Assembly (NCBI GenBank): GCA_014529385.2
Contig: CM043955.1
Location: 146,082,140-146,142,139, forward strand
Source of the DNA: Adiantum capillus-veneris
Taxonomy: Eukaryota > Streptophyta > Polypodiopsida > Polypodiales > Pteridaceae
DNA: 60,000 bases
Direction of reading: 5' to 3'
Shown here: positions 20,560 to 32,199 of the stretch, in pieces
Layout of the letters: each line of letters opens with the position of its first letter
Position numbering within the stretch: the first letter of the stretch is position 1
Made by a program: the position numbers and the translations under genes
The notes under the pieces: generated by a model
What the model saw: only the letters and a program-made list of their open reading frames with translations
The model's database searches: none
Told to the model about the DNA's origin: nothing

Positions 20560-21580
20560 AGCTTGCAGCTTGAAGTATTACACTTGTGAAGGTTATGTAA
20601 GAAGTTGTCGTATGGTTGAAGAAGCCCAAGTTGAGTTTTTTGGGACGAGGGCCTTCTATGGCAATAAATGCATTGGAAGAGATCATATCCAGGAGATGAA
20701 GCAGACATGAAGACCATCCACAAATGTGTGTATTTTTTCAATGAATGTTACCTTCTTGCATATTATCACATGTCTTCATCAAGATGCAACAATAGGCAAT
20801 CAGATTTAGAGAATGACCCTCACCTTGCATCCGATTAAAAAATACTTAGAGCTTTGTTTTCATGCCCACACAATGTCCATGCTAGACATACCCTACAATG
20901 AATGGAGTTCAAGAAAGAAATTCAAAGCCCAATAGCTCATCTAGAGACCTAGTTGCCCTCATTCTATAAACATGAGTAACCACATGATTTTAATACAATA
21001 AACAAAAGTGATTTTATATGAGGGAATCCTTTCATCCACCAAAAATAGCCTAGAGCCTCAAATGCTTTTGTGTGTAGCTCCTCCTATATGTGCATTCAAG
21101 GAGATTAATATTGTGAGTTTTCTCCACATTCATTGAAAAGAGTATGCCTTCCTAGCCCGACCATATTGCTCCATATCGCTGAAAACAAAGGTTTCTAGGT
21201 TGAGCATTCCCTTCAGTAAGTAGGGTCCAAAGAAGCCACTTCCTAAACCTCCATGTCAACATCTGGTATACATATCAACTAATATGTTGCGAAGTGTAGT
21301 GATTTTTCCCCAACAATCCTTGTATGGAAATCTATTCGTGAACTTATTCCCCTAAGTAAATGGCTTCTACATTACCACATGCTTTTATTTTGCAGACAAA
21401 AGTCACCTTGTTCAAGCAGAACCCCTCTCTCTGCATCCAATCTAAACATATCAAAGCGTTGATCTTTGACACTTTGGGCACATCCAACTAGAAGTGCAAT
21501 CCAAAAAAAGATTACATTTTTTCACCAAAAGCTTTAGATGCTTTTCCAAGGGCATGGCAATTGGCGTACATATCAACCGC
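20560..21580 (-). pseudogene. PPR (pentatricopeptide repeat) pseudogene
   Basis: Read on the minus strand in several frames, this stretch has recurring PPR signatures: AVDMYANCHALGKASKAFGEKM (21512-21580), TFVCKIKACGNVEAIYLGE (about 21345-21410), a second VDMY (about 21265), PSYKITFVYCIKIMW (about 21010) and YCCILMKTCDNMQEGNIH (about 20790). The spacing and the LKAC…G…H / VDMYAKC / A..F.EM pattern are those of plant PLS-class PPR proteins, which bind organellar RNA. Many stops and frameshifts make it a dead copy. A retrotransposon fragment is inserted at its 5' side at 21581. Confidence 0.65.
21463..21580. repeat. 118-bp direct repeat, left copy (flanks retroelement fragment)
   Basis: GATCTTTGACACTTTGGGCA … CATATCAAC here recurs at 28125-28243 in the same orientation with about six mismatches. 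The sequence is part of the PPR pseudogene. The two copies bracket an internal retrotransposon fragment. Confidence 0.85.
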
Positions 21581-21989
21581 ATAGTCTAAGATTGTCGTCT
21601 TTCGCTGTGTAGAGGTAGCTTGGAAGTAATTGTACTTGCTGAGTGCCTTTAGGATTATAGGATTGTAGAAATAGATTAGGATTTTGAGGATGACTGGTAG
21701 ACGAGACAAGTCTTAAGATCAATGCTCAAAAAACCATAAAAGACAAGAAAACGAGTGTTTGTGGACACTTTCCACAACTCCATTGCACTAGAATCTAGGA
21801 GTAGGGTAAGTAAGATCCGAGGTAGATTTCAGAACATTGCTCTCTCTGAAAGAATCAAGTGTGAGTTGTTATTGGAAGTTGCAGAATTTCAGGTCTACGG
21901 CTAGAAATAGCACGAAAAGACTCGAAACCACTCAATCCGACTGGAGAGTAAGCTTAAAAGTTGTCTGAACCAGTGGGTAAGCTCAAGAA

Positions 21990-23100
21990 CACTTCGAGGT
22001 AAAAATCTGAAGAGGTGGCCAAAACTCGGATTATTTTCTTTTTCTTGATAATTTAGGCCAAATTAAGTTTTGACTTGATTCATAGGCTTAAAATAGCTCA
22101 TGTAAAGACTCTCTTTGAAAAAATTACAAAAAAGTGTTTATTTCAAGCGTGAAGTTAGTAATCCCGATTATTAAAATTTAGCTCAGATTTGACCAAAGTT
22201 CATACCATTGACTCATTGCATGTATACAAACAACTTTTGTGAAGGCACAAAAGATTTGGATCACCAAACTAGCCAAAAACTGAGTAAAAACTAAAGTTTG
22301 TACTGACTTTTTGAATCTTGAGTGTAAATTGGGAAATTTTTTTCCAAACTTGTTGAAATTTGATTCATAGGCTTATATTGATGTGATAAACATGTATACA
22401 TGCTCAATTGACCAAAAAGATGCAAAAAGTTATCAGTTGTTGTAAATAATCGCGATTGTTTATATCTGCCCCATTTTCAACTTTTTTGACCAAATCAGCA
22501 TACCACTAGTTTTACCATGTTGTAATAAGCCCACAAACCAAATTTGATAAGATTTGGATCACTGGATTGAAAATTGTGACCAAATTTGCAAAGTTAGTCT
22601 GCAGACAGAAAATTGATGATCATTTGATAAAAAATTGTCCAAACTTGATAAAACTTGGCTAGTGATCTTAACTTGAGGTGCTTAATAGATTTGTGTCAAA
22701 GATGAGACAAAAATTTACAAAAATATACATGGAGTAAATAATCGCGATTTTTTACATCTGCTTCAAAACTTGAAAATTTTGCAAATTTGAGTATACCACA
22801 AGGTCAAGCATGTCAAGTAGACCCCACAAATCAATTTTGGTGAAATTTGGATCATAAAAGTGAGGCTTAAGCCAGATTCTTGAAACCAGAGTCTGCGGAC
22901 ACAAAACAGTTGATAAACTTGATCAGATTTTGTCCAAACTTGTTGAAACTTGCCCAGGGACTTTAACAGGTTGTATATTTGCCAAACCAAGCCAAAAAGT
23001 GAAAAAAACTAGCAAAAGTAAATAATCACGATTATTTACTACTGCTACCCAGGGACATCAGTTTTGATTTTTGAACTTATACAATGTTAGACCAGCATAA
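21990..23100 (+). repeat. Four ~285-bp diverged units with AATCGCGATT-type palindromic core in the leader
   Basis: Palindromic cores close to TAAATAATCGCGATTATTTA lie at about 22157, 22442, 22734 and 23018, spaced 283-294 bp. Between them the units share words such as CAAACTTGTTGAAATTTG and GTGAAATTTGGATCA. They lie in the untranslated leader between the deleted primer site and gag. Confidence 0.75.
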
Positions 23101-23445
23101 TACAAACCACCGACCAATTTTGGGTTCATTTGGATCCAAACTGGTACATGTTCACTCAGTTTCCAGGTTGCAGATTAATCCTTTGATTTTTGCTAAAGTC
23201 GAATCTGAAAGTCAACTGCTGACTCCCATAGCTCGAGTTGAAGTGATACACATAGACCAATCATGACAATCAACAAAAACTCTACTGTCTTTATAGAAGA
23301 ATAGCTAACTTGATCAAATTTGTACAGGAATCAGGTTGCAGACGAGGAATCAGTAGCTTGACAGAAAGTTACAATCAAATCAAGTGAAAATTGACGACAA
23401 GTCAATCCAAAGGTAAGTACTCTATCCAAGGCTTCACCAGTCTTT

Positions 23446-26405
23446 ATGACCCTTAGATCTGGTCGTGTACTAGGAAATCAGGGCATACACGGAGAAATCT
23501 CCAGTAGAGTATCCACCGAAAAAAGCGTGAATCAAGGCAATCCCTTGCACACAATCCTTGAAGAAGTCTCAGACGCCTTTTCAAATTCAACATCTAAAAT
23601 GTGTTCTTACTCGACTCACTCAGAAACCAGAACAACAATGCGCTATAAGCATATACTCTCTTTTTGTAAAACTAACGGCCATGGAGCCTAGGTTTACTTG
23701 GACCCTAACGAGGAGTATGCTATTCGCATTGATGATCATGGTATTGAGTTCGAAGAAGAGATTAGGGCAAACAAACAAGGAAAAATGTACATGGACACAA
23801 ACGGAACTCATTATGTACAAGTCAAAAAGCTTGATGTGATAGACAAATGGGGGTTAGAAGTAAACACCATAATCCCAGATATGTCAGCAAAAGAAGGACC
23901 ACCAACTCTAGAATTCAAGGGATACGATCAAGTAGGTTTGAAGCCTTTGAAACGGCTTAGTATGGATAATCCTAGGATCGGAATCTATTGTTGGGAGGAT
24001 CGAAATGTAAAAGATCTTCTGTGGACTTCCCATGCCAAATCAGGACAACTAACGGCCATGAAGATCATCTATATCTTTAAGATCAAAGATAAGGGATCAA
24101 ACCTACTTGTTTAGGGATTGTTATAACAACAACTTTGTTATGATGACTCCTAAGGAGGTAGAAAAAACCAAATACCAAGGGTATTCCATAAGGGATTGGA
24201 TATTGGGACAAGGACCAGAAACAATTCCAAGAGATGAACGCTGTGAGAGATCATCTGAGAGTATGTTAAGAAACCGAAAACCACCTCATCACGTAGAAAA
24301 CCGGGTGACATTACGGCCAGTCCAAGGCTACATGAGTCACTATTTCCATAGAATGGTTTGAAGGACTCGGAGCAAGACCAACTGCCAGGAGACCGGGAGT
24401 TGAACCAAATAGACGCGTCAGACCAGCTGATTTTCAGAAATGGGTCAAAAAATACAGTGGATCAGGGGATCCATACGACCACTTAGCAAGCTTTAAGCAA
24501 GTGCTAAGAGCAGAACGTATATTCGATTTCCATACTCAATTCGAGGGGTTTGGAATGACATTAGAAGGAAAAGCATTGACATGGTTCCAAAACATTCCAC
24601 CAAGGTCAATCATGGACTTGAACACGTTAGCTCAAGGATTTGTAGCTGCTTGTTCCAATATGGGGATCAAACATAATACGGTAGCTCAAATCTACAGCTT
24701 TAAACAAAAACATGGTGAATCTGTTAGGGATTGTGAAACTCAAATGAAACAATACATTGCCAGATGCCCAGGGTTAGAGATACCTGCAGAAGAACGACTC
24801 ATATCTTTGTTTCTAGAGGGACTGCTAAACAAAGAACTTCGTGCTATACTCTATAGTAAAAAGCATACAACCCTAGAAGGGTGTGTGTCAGATGCTATTG
24901 ACTTAGGAGACAATTGTGATATTTTTAACGAAGAAGATGTCCCTAAGGATAACCAAAGTGAGAAAACAGCATCCACTAAACCAACACAAGTGGGAACGGT
25001 TGCTGCAACACCACTTTCAGCCATAGAAGATATGCTCAAAAGGATGAATGACATGATGAACAACATGCAAAAATCACATATGAGGGGACCAGGACAAGGG
25101 ATACCTCAATAGAGACAAACAATTAGGCCACAAAAATGGTGTGCAATTGAGGATAAATGGACCAACCATGAGACCCACGAGTGCTACTTCCGACCAAAGT
25201 ATGATGGGAATGTTCAGTACGTACCTATGAGGCCACAAGGACAACCCATGTACAGATATCAACCTAATATGGCCCAAGCTCAAAGACCACCAATGGGTAT
25301 GGAAAGACCTCAACCTGTGTTGGGTCAAAAACCTCCGTACCCAGGATATAGTGCACTGCGTGTAAAGTACATACACTCCAAAGGAGTCACAGGTGAACAA
25401 GCATTAGTGTCTATTACACCCTATGCAGAGCTTAGTCCGTCTACAGTAATGGTAGAAGGAGATTGGTATAATTCACATCCAACACCAATAGAAGAAACCG
25501 TGACTTATGCTCCATCAGAGCTTGCACCAATGTATTATGTAGCTAATTAAGGTGTAAGACCTCCCATGGTAAGACCCATGATTCAGCCAAGAACGGGAAA
25601 CTGTCAGAACTATGGTGCAGATGATTATTGGAAAAATGAATGTCCAGAGCTTGACAAAAACCTCAAGCCAGTTGAGGCCTATTGCATACAATGTTGCAAA
25701 AAGAGAGGACACTTTCCGAAAGATTGTCCTAAAAATCCCTTAAACAAGGGTAAAACAGTAGTAAACGTTGTCCAAGTGATACCTAGTAGCTCATCAGAGA
25801 GTGAACCGATTGTTCCAATCAAGGTAACCACTAGAGCCCGGGCTAATGAAAAGAAACACAACTCCTCTGATGATTCGAAAAGTACGAAAGTTTCCTCTCA
25901 AAGGATCAAAAGAAGCCGAAGCAAAAGATATGAGATGAGAAAACAAAAACAACGGGTTGAAATCGAGGAGAAAGCAAAAAAGCTATTCCAAGAAAAGTTG
26001 AAAGAAACTGGAAGTGAAATCAAGGAAACAACCATGAAATCTGGAGGATCCATTCTGGTTGATAAAAATTTTGAGCCTCTTAACACAGCCTTGGAAGCCT
26101 ACAAGTAGGACTTAAAGCAGGCCAAAACATGGAAAAAAAATGGAGACCTATCCTTCTCCAGACATGGAAGCAGCTAAGCTGGGCACTTATCAAAATTTGG
26201 TAAGAATCATGCGAGAAATGTTGGAAAAACAAAAACCCAAGCTTGAAAGTATCGCAAAACTTGAGGAGCTTGTGGTTAGAGACATCAAAGAAAAACCCAA
26301 TGTGGTGGTAGAACCCCCCATTGAAACAAAAGAACCCGAACTTATAGCGCCGGACAATGAAGATGCCTTAGACAAAATTCCATTCGTAGAGGAAGACTGG
26401 CCATG
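23446..26405 (+). pseudogene. Gag polyprotein region, Ty3/gypsy, with stops and frameshifts
   Basis: The start MTLRSGRVL is a common beginning of plant gypsy gag-pol. Downstream, 24440-24930 is the retrotransposon gag domain (KYSGSGDPYDH, FEGFGMTLEGKALTWF, ISLFLEGLLNKELR). 25596-25730 holds two zinc-knuckle-like stretches: the first has lost a Cys and the His (NYGADDYWKNEC), the second reads CIQCCKKRGHFPKDC. A basic, coiled-coil-like stretch follows (25850-26030). Breaks occur at 23690, 24114, 24361, 25112, 25550 and 26108, so no full Gag can be made. Confidence 0.82.
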
Positions 26406-26688
26406 ACACCTATGGCAAAAAGTTAGAGAGATTAATGATGGGAGCCTAACTCTAAAGTCAGCTTCTATAGAGGAAGTTTAGTTGGATAACCTACCTTCTG
26501 ATATGAATATGGATGTACAATCCTTGTATGGGGATTGAGGACTTGAAGCTTCAGGAATGTCAAAACCATTGATCTTGAAAACATTACCTTCTTACTTGGG
26601 AGATAACGATGATGAATCCATAGTGTGTAAGACCACTCAAGTAAAAAGAGCTGAATAGACCCTAGAAGTAGACAACATTCATTCAATC

Positions 26689-27978
26689 ATGCCTGCACCC
26701 ATCCAATGCACTCTTACCTTGGGAGAATTGTTAAAACTCAGACCATATTTGTGGAATAATCTACAGAAAACCCTAGAGAAGGTGGGGATAACGGGACTAA
26801 ACTCAAAAAATTTGGGAAAATTAAAAAACGAAATGGACAACAAAGAAATTCAATCTGTTCCAATGAACAAAGTCGGAGAATTTTACGAAGGGGAAAAAGG
26901 AAACACCACTCTCCCAGTGAAATATAATGACATTGAAACCATGGCAGTACTGGATAGTGGAGCAGGCATAGCCATAGCCACAAAAACAGTATGGGAATCC
27001 TGGGGACACCTAGCCATTAGACAAACTAGAATGAAATTGAAATTGGCTAACAGACACATTGAGAGACCATTAGGGCTGCTTGAAAAGGTGATAGTCAATT
27101 TTCTGTGGAATTAAATATCAACACACTTTTGCCATAATAGACTTTGGGAAAAAATCAATTATGAAAGCATATTGGGAAGACCTTTCATGCGGCAGGTACA
27201 AGTTATCCAAGATTGGGGAAAAAATTATATGTACTTGAAGCAAGTAGGATCTATAACAAGAGTAAATCTAAAAGATCACACTTATAGATATGTCTTGAAA
27301 ACACCCATACAAGAGTTTGATTCAGTCTCTTCGGCTGAAACTAAGCTTCCATTCTGGTTAAACAAAGACACTTCTATTTGGATGTGTGGAGCTTCAGAAA
27401 ACGGAAGTTTAAAACGAGAAGAATGTATTCTAGAAAGGAACTCAACAGACGAAGCCTATGTACCTGAACCCTTTCTAGAGGAATTATTTGAGCCATTCAA
27501 GTGGACTCAAATTTTGACAACCATGGATGTGTATGTGAATACATCTTTGCCTACTCAATTTTGCAATGAGGATGGCTATGACATAATTCCCATCCAAATG
27601 ATTTCCACCCTCAACATTGAAGACGAAGATGAGGAACCCAAGGACTTGATGAAAGCTCAACAAGTCTTTTCAGACCTCTACTACGATGCAACAAATGAGT
27701 TAGATGAACACTTTGCTACCTCAGAAGATTCGGGGTCAGAAAAAGAACATGTTAGAGCTAAGCTACTCTTGAAAGGAGGAGAGGAAAAGTTTTTTGACTT
27801 TCCAAACCAGAAATCGAGAAGACAAAAATGGTATAGACAAAAAAGAGACACCAAAATCGCAAAAACACGACATATGCCATCAGTCTCTAGTGGAACACAA
27901 TTCCTGATGCAGATAGATGCAAATGATTGTGTTAAGGACAAAATCAATGGTAGATATCCTTCAAACAAAAATTCATAA
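26689..27978 (+). pseudogene. Retropepsin and linker region, Ty3/gypsy, frameshifted
   Basis: AVLDSGAGIAIATKTVWESWG (about 26944) is the aspartic protease active site, followed by IERPLGLLEKV. A frameshift near 27110 moves the rest (FGKK … SILGRPFMRQVQVIQDWG) to another frame. The open frame 27172-27978 continues as an acidic linker (NIEDEDEEPKDLMKAQQ) and basic tail. The same linker is present at 31231-31860 in the 13.6-kb element, close to identical. Confidence 0.8.
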
Positions 27979-28124
27979 ATATATAAAACATCGAGAAAAA
28001 CAAGGAAGGATACTCAAGCAAACCAATAGGATAACAAGCCAATCCTGAGACGAGTTGAGCGGAAAAAGACATATCAAGAGTTTAAAAAAACTCTAAAGGA
28101 GATATATAGGACTGAAATCGAAAT

Positions 28125-28354
28125 GATCTTTGACACTTTGGGCACATCCAACTAGAAGTGCAGTCCAAAAAAAGATTACATTTTTTCACCAAAATCTTTA
28201 GATTCTTTGCCAAGGGCATGGCAATTGGCATACATATCAACTGACAAAAGTGCCCAACACTACATTGCTTCCAAGTAGCCCTTGTGTATAACTGCCTATG
28301 CCTTTGAGACATCTCAACATGATTGGTGTAAGATTTGTTTATAAAAGACAACAA
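28125..28354 (-). pseudogene. PPR pseudogene fragment, continuing across the retroelement fragment
   Basis: 28125-28243 repeats 21463-21580. Beyond it, minus-strand reading gives a GLLGSNVVLGTF stretch that runs, with one frameshift, into VDMYANCHALG, the expected upstream part of the same PPR motif. It therefore looks like the other side of the interrupted PPR pseudogene. The shared 118 bp is a target duplication. Confidence 0.6.
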
Positions 28355-28481
28355 ACAAGAATATAAAAGTGAAAACGTACATTACATGGCCTCCTCCGTA
28401 ATTTGTACACAAGCAGTGGACATGCTGCTTCTAGAGAGCTGAATATTGTTTTGCTTTTGCTCTTTGTTAGCGGGTCACGGT

Positions 28482-28711
28482 GACAGACATATGTAGCATA
28501 GCTATCTAGCACTAACATAATGTCAATACTCAAGGAAGTGACTCGAATGGGACACAGAGACTCTTTGAGGATGTCAATCTCAAGAAGTGAACCTATCAAG
28601 CAAACACAACAACTCAACAAGCAAACCACCACTCAATGATTGGAAAATCTGTCTATGTCCTTTCTCACCGCTCTCGATCGTCACGCCATTTTGGCACTCA
28701 AACGAAGTCAA
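28482..28711. repeat. Dispersed ~240-bp repeat, copy 1 (second copy 44902-45147)
   Basis: GTAGCATAGCTATCT… through AAGAAGTGAACCTATC to CCTTTCTCACCGCTCTCG is shared in order with 44902-45147 at a diverged level. Both copies lie near the edges of the host tract into which the 13.6-kb element inserted. Possibly an LTR remnant of an older element; no coding potential. Confidence 0.7.
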
Positions 28712-29065
28712 AATGAAATGTAACCTTAGTCATCACATGTACATGAACCGTCAGTTCCACCTGAGATCTGCTTGAAGAAGGAATCAGTCCTACAACGTTC
28801 ATTGTTACTTTTCCCTTTTTGTTTGGGTGAGTTGAACAATCAAGAATCGTGTGTGTAACAACACAAATATTGCATGATAAGGACAATTTCTTGGGCAATG
28901 ATTGCATCCACTCCCATAGCACGACCATGCTTGCTTAGCTGGTGGGGAAACCAATGGTTGTTCTTTCCTGGTAAGAATCGTCTTTGATCCATACTCTTGA
29001 TTGACTATGAACAATAAGGTGTTTCTTGTCCATGGAATATTGATTTCTCGGGGTTTGTGGCACAT
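28700..29065 (-). pseudogene. Gag zinc-knuckle region remnant, inverted
   Basis: Minus-strand reading gives NKKGKVTMNVVGLIPSSSRS followed by TVHVHVMTKV. This matches NKGKTVVNVVQVIPSSSSES … KVTTRAR just after the zinc knuckles of the gag at 25740. It is an old, inverted piece of the same retrotransposon lineage. Confidence 0.6.
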
Positions 29066-29790
29066 ATGATGGTTGAGTATAGTTGACTACTACTCTACCA
29101 TCATTCAAAAGAGGTGGTTGTTACTCTAGCATACATTGTGGTTTCGACTAAGTGTTGCACCATGGGGTGGGATGATCCCCTCCACAAGTATCACACCTTC
29201 TTGTGGGTTATTGTCATTTATTTAGGTTCTATTTGTAGTCTTGTTTTATTTTTCTAATCACCTCTTCAATCATTTGTTCAATGCTCGACACGATAGGAGT
29301 TTGAGCATCCCTTTTTATCAGGACCAACATGACTAGTATATGTTATGGTATCAATTATTTTTGGATTTGGACCTTTGGTTTGGAAATTAGGTTAATTCTT
29401 GTGCTTTGTCAAAGTACTTGGTAATTTTGGGATTTTGACTTGGGTTTTGATGTCCAAATTCAGTTTTGAAAAGACCACTAGACTCCCGGTGACCTACTCT
29501 AGCTATGGTGCAAATATGGTCCCAGTCTATGACAGGAGGACATGGATCGCGATCCATGTACCCTTGTGTCAAAATGCATTGAAACTTGGCACACAACTTG
29601 CTCAAGGTCCCGTGATGCTAGCTATATGGTTTTTGTATGATTTGGACTTGATTAGGTCAACCAAAAGTGAATCCTCAAGTCCGTTATAGCTGTTTTTCAC
29701 CTTGAATTGTTTTTGGCCTTTTTGACTTAAATTTTGATTTTTTTGGCTATCCTCCTTTTAGATGCTTGATTCACAATGGTCTGTGCTACT

Positions 29791-29795
29791 ACATG
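29791..29795 (+). other. Target-site duplication, left copy (ACATG)
   Basis: ACATG immediately before the left LTR is repeated at 43429-43433 immediately after the right LTR. Confidence 0.92.
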
Positions 29796-30714
29796 TGCTA
29801 GCAGCAAGCTAACACGGATACCATTTTTAGGAGTTTTCATTGTAAAAAACTTATTATTTTGATAAATCGAGAATAGTGTAACTCCTATTTTCTCGGATAA
29901 ACTCTATAAGTAATGAGCCGGTGCTACAAGCTTCTAGATTGTATCAATCTGTCATTACCCAACTTTTGTGTAACTCCCAAAATATAAGTTTTGACCACCA
30001 AAAACCTTGGCTAAGGTATAAAAGCCAATTTTTGTAAGTTATTATTAAGTTTTGGATAATGAAATACACAGCGTGAGCTAACGGCACTCACGACTCTCCT
30101 TCTCGCGCTTCCTACTCCCTCCCCGGTTGTCACTTTTCGATTGCATTTGTTGCATTGCAACCGCAGGTAAGAGCTCTACGCATTGACGTAAACACATCAT
30201 AGTAATTCGTAGTTTTTGGCGTCCCCGACCCACGGCCTAATTTCATCATAACTAGAATTTACACTTTCAAATCAAAAACTAATCATAGGTGGGGTATTAG
30301 GGCATCATTGCTAAGCATTTAGGTGCATTCTGGGTCGAAAATGATTAGGTCAAAAATCCACTACTGTTAATAATCGCGATTTTAGAACTTGACCTAAAGT
30401 GGGGTTTAAGACCATAAGCATGTGTGCTTAGGTCTTATAAACATGTCCTAGAAGTTTCGTTAGGTTTGGATATCATTTGATGCTGCAACGGATGTGATTT
30501 GTTTTCCGATGAGCAATTGGCTTTTGGTGATTTCAGTCACTTGAGTGTAGCTTGAGCTAGATGCGAGTTGTTAGTGTTTTTTGAGATATTGACAACCTCT
30601 TGTAGCCTCTATGCACTAGTCGAGTCAGCTTCATCCCATGGATTGACAATTTAATCGTGGTTTTTGCTAATACTGCAATAAGACAGGATGGTGAGGTTAG
30701 ACATGCGTCCCACA
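29796..30714 (+). repeat. 5' LTR of the 13.6-kb retrotransposon (919 bp)
   Basis: It begins TGCTAGCAGC and ends GTCCCACA. It aligns along its length with 42510-43428, also 919 bp, with scattered substitutions and small indels. GGTATAAAAGCC at about 30016 is a good TATA box, and the R region would follow it. It contains one AATCGCGATT-type core (30366-30384). Confidence 0.93.
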
Positions 30715-30716
30715 TT

Positions 30717-30737
30717 TGGCACCGCTGCCAGGGATTG
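30717..30737 (+). other. Primer-binding site, tRNA-Asp type
   Basis: TGGCACCGCTGCCAGGGAT lies two bases after the LTR. It is close to TGGCGCCGTTGCCGGGGAT, the complement of the 3' end of plant tRNA-Asp. The differences are transitions of the C/T or G/A kind. It would prime minus-strand DNA synthesis. Confidence 0.8.
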
Positions 30738-31193
30738 AAGAGACCTAAACTAGGAAAAAACACGAGTGTCTTGCGAAGTTATCCTTTAACTTCCTCTAGG
30801 ATCACCTAGAGTTCAAAACTTTCTTTTAGAAACCGCATAGCCTAAGATTGTCATCTTTTTCTGTGTAGAGGTAGCTTGGAAGAAATTGTACTTGCTGAGT
30901 GCCTTTAGGATTGTAGGATTCTAGAAATAGATTAGGATTTTGAGGATGATTGGTAGATGAGACAAGTCTTAAGATCAATCCTCAAAAAACCATAAAAGAC
31001 AAGAAAACGAGTGTTTGTGGACACTTTCCACAACTCCATTGCATGAGAAGCTAGGAGTAGGGTAAATAGGATCCAAGGTAGATGTCAGAACACTGCTCTC
31101 TCTGAAAGAATCAAGTGTGAATTGTGATTGAAAGTTGCAGAATTTCAGGTCTACGGTTAGAAATAGCATGAAAAGCTTAAAAGTTGTCTGAAC

Positions 31194-31200
31194 AAGAGTA
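31194..31200 (+). other. Internal deletion scar joining leader to post-protease linker
   Basis: Upstream of this point the sequence follows the leader (…TTAAAAGTTGTCTGAAC, as at 21955). Downstream it follows the linker after the protease (AACAAGAGTAAATCTAAAAG, as at 27260). The two parents share AAC at the junction. About 5.3 kb with gag and protease, still present in the fragment at 21581-28124, is missing. Confidence 0.8.
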
Positions 31201-32137
31201 AATCTAAAAGATCACACTTATAGAGATGTCTTGAAAACACCCATACAAGAGTTTGATTCAGTCTCTTCGGCTGAAACTAAGCTTCCATCCTTGTTAAACA
31301 AAGATACTCCCATTTGGATGTGTGGAGCTTCAGAAAACGAAAGTTTAAAACGAGAAGAATGTATTCTAGAAAGGAACTGCACAGATGAAGCCTATGTACG
31401 TGAACCCTTTCTAGAGCATTTGTTTGAGCCATTCGAGTGGACTGAAATTTTAGCGACCATGGATGTATGTGTGAATACGTCTATGCCTACTCAATTTTGT
31501 AATGAGGATGGCTACGACATAATTCCCATCCAAATGATTTCAACCCTCAACATTGAAGACGAAGATGAGGAACCCAAGGACTTGATGAAAGCTCAACAAA
31601 TCGTTTCAAACCTCTACTACGATGCAACAGATGAGTTAGATGAACAGTCAGCTACCTCAGAAGATTCGGGGTCAGAAAAAGAACATGTTAGAGCTAAGCT
31701 ACTCTTGAAAGGAGGAAAAGAAAAGTTTTTTGACTTTCCAAACCAGAAATCAAGAAGACAAAAATGGTATAGACAAAAAAGAGACACCAAAAACGCGAAA
31801 ACACGACCTATGCCATCAGTCTCCAGTGGCACAATTCCTGATGTAGATAGATGCAAATGATTGTGTCAAGGACAAATTCAATGGCAGATATCCTTCAAAC
31901 AAAAATTCAGAAATGTCTAAAACATCGAGAAAAACAAGGAAGGATACTCAAGCAAACCAACAAGATAACAAGCCAATCATGACACGAGTTGAGCGGAAAA
32001 AGTCATATCAAGAGTTAAAAAAAACTCTAAAGGAGATATATACGACCGAAATGGAAAACACAGAAGAGGATGGTAAGGATGTAATGAGTGTTCCATCCCA
32101 TTACAAAAAGTATACTCTCCAAATCAAAAAACCATAG
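31201..32137 (+). pseudogene. Protease-RT linker of the 13.6-kb element
   Basis: The frame 31231-31860 (TPIQEFDSVSSAETKLPS…, NIEDEDEEPKDLMKAQQ) is nearly the same as 27300-27930. 31913-32137 continues with SKTSRKTRKDTQANQQDN. It is an acidic then basic spacer between the deleted protease and RT, with no known domain. A small deletion near 31828 shifts the frame. Confidence 0.75.
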
Positions 32138-32199
32138 TCGAACAACCTGTTAGGGAACTACAGAAACAGGGCGAGTCCTACTAAGGGCCTGAAAACGCT

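Larger units (their letters stand above)
21581..28124 (+). mobile_element. Internal fragment of a Ty3/gypsy (Tat/Athila-like) retrotransposon, without LTRs
   Basis: The fragment begins in the leader (21581 matches about 30831 of the complete element) and stops at 28124 (matching about 32050), so it lacks both LTRs and RT onwards. Contents are a leader with four ~285-bp units, gag (23446-26400), retropepsin (26689-27260) and the protease-RT linker (to 27978). It supplies the part that the 13.6-kb element has lost. It is flanked by 118 bp of duplicated PPR sequence. Confidence 0.82.
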
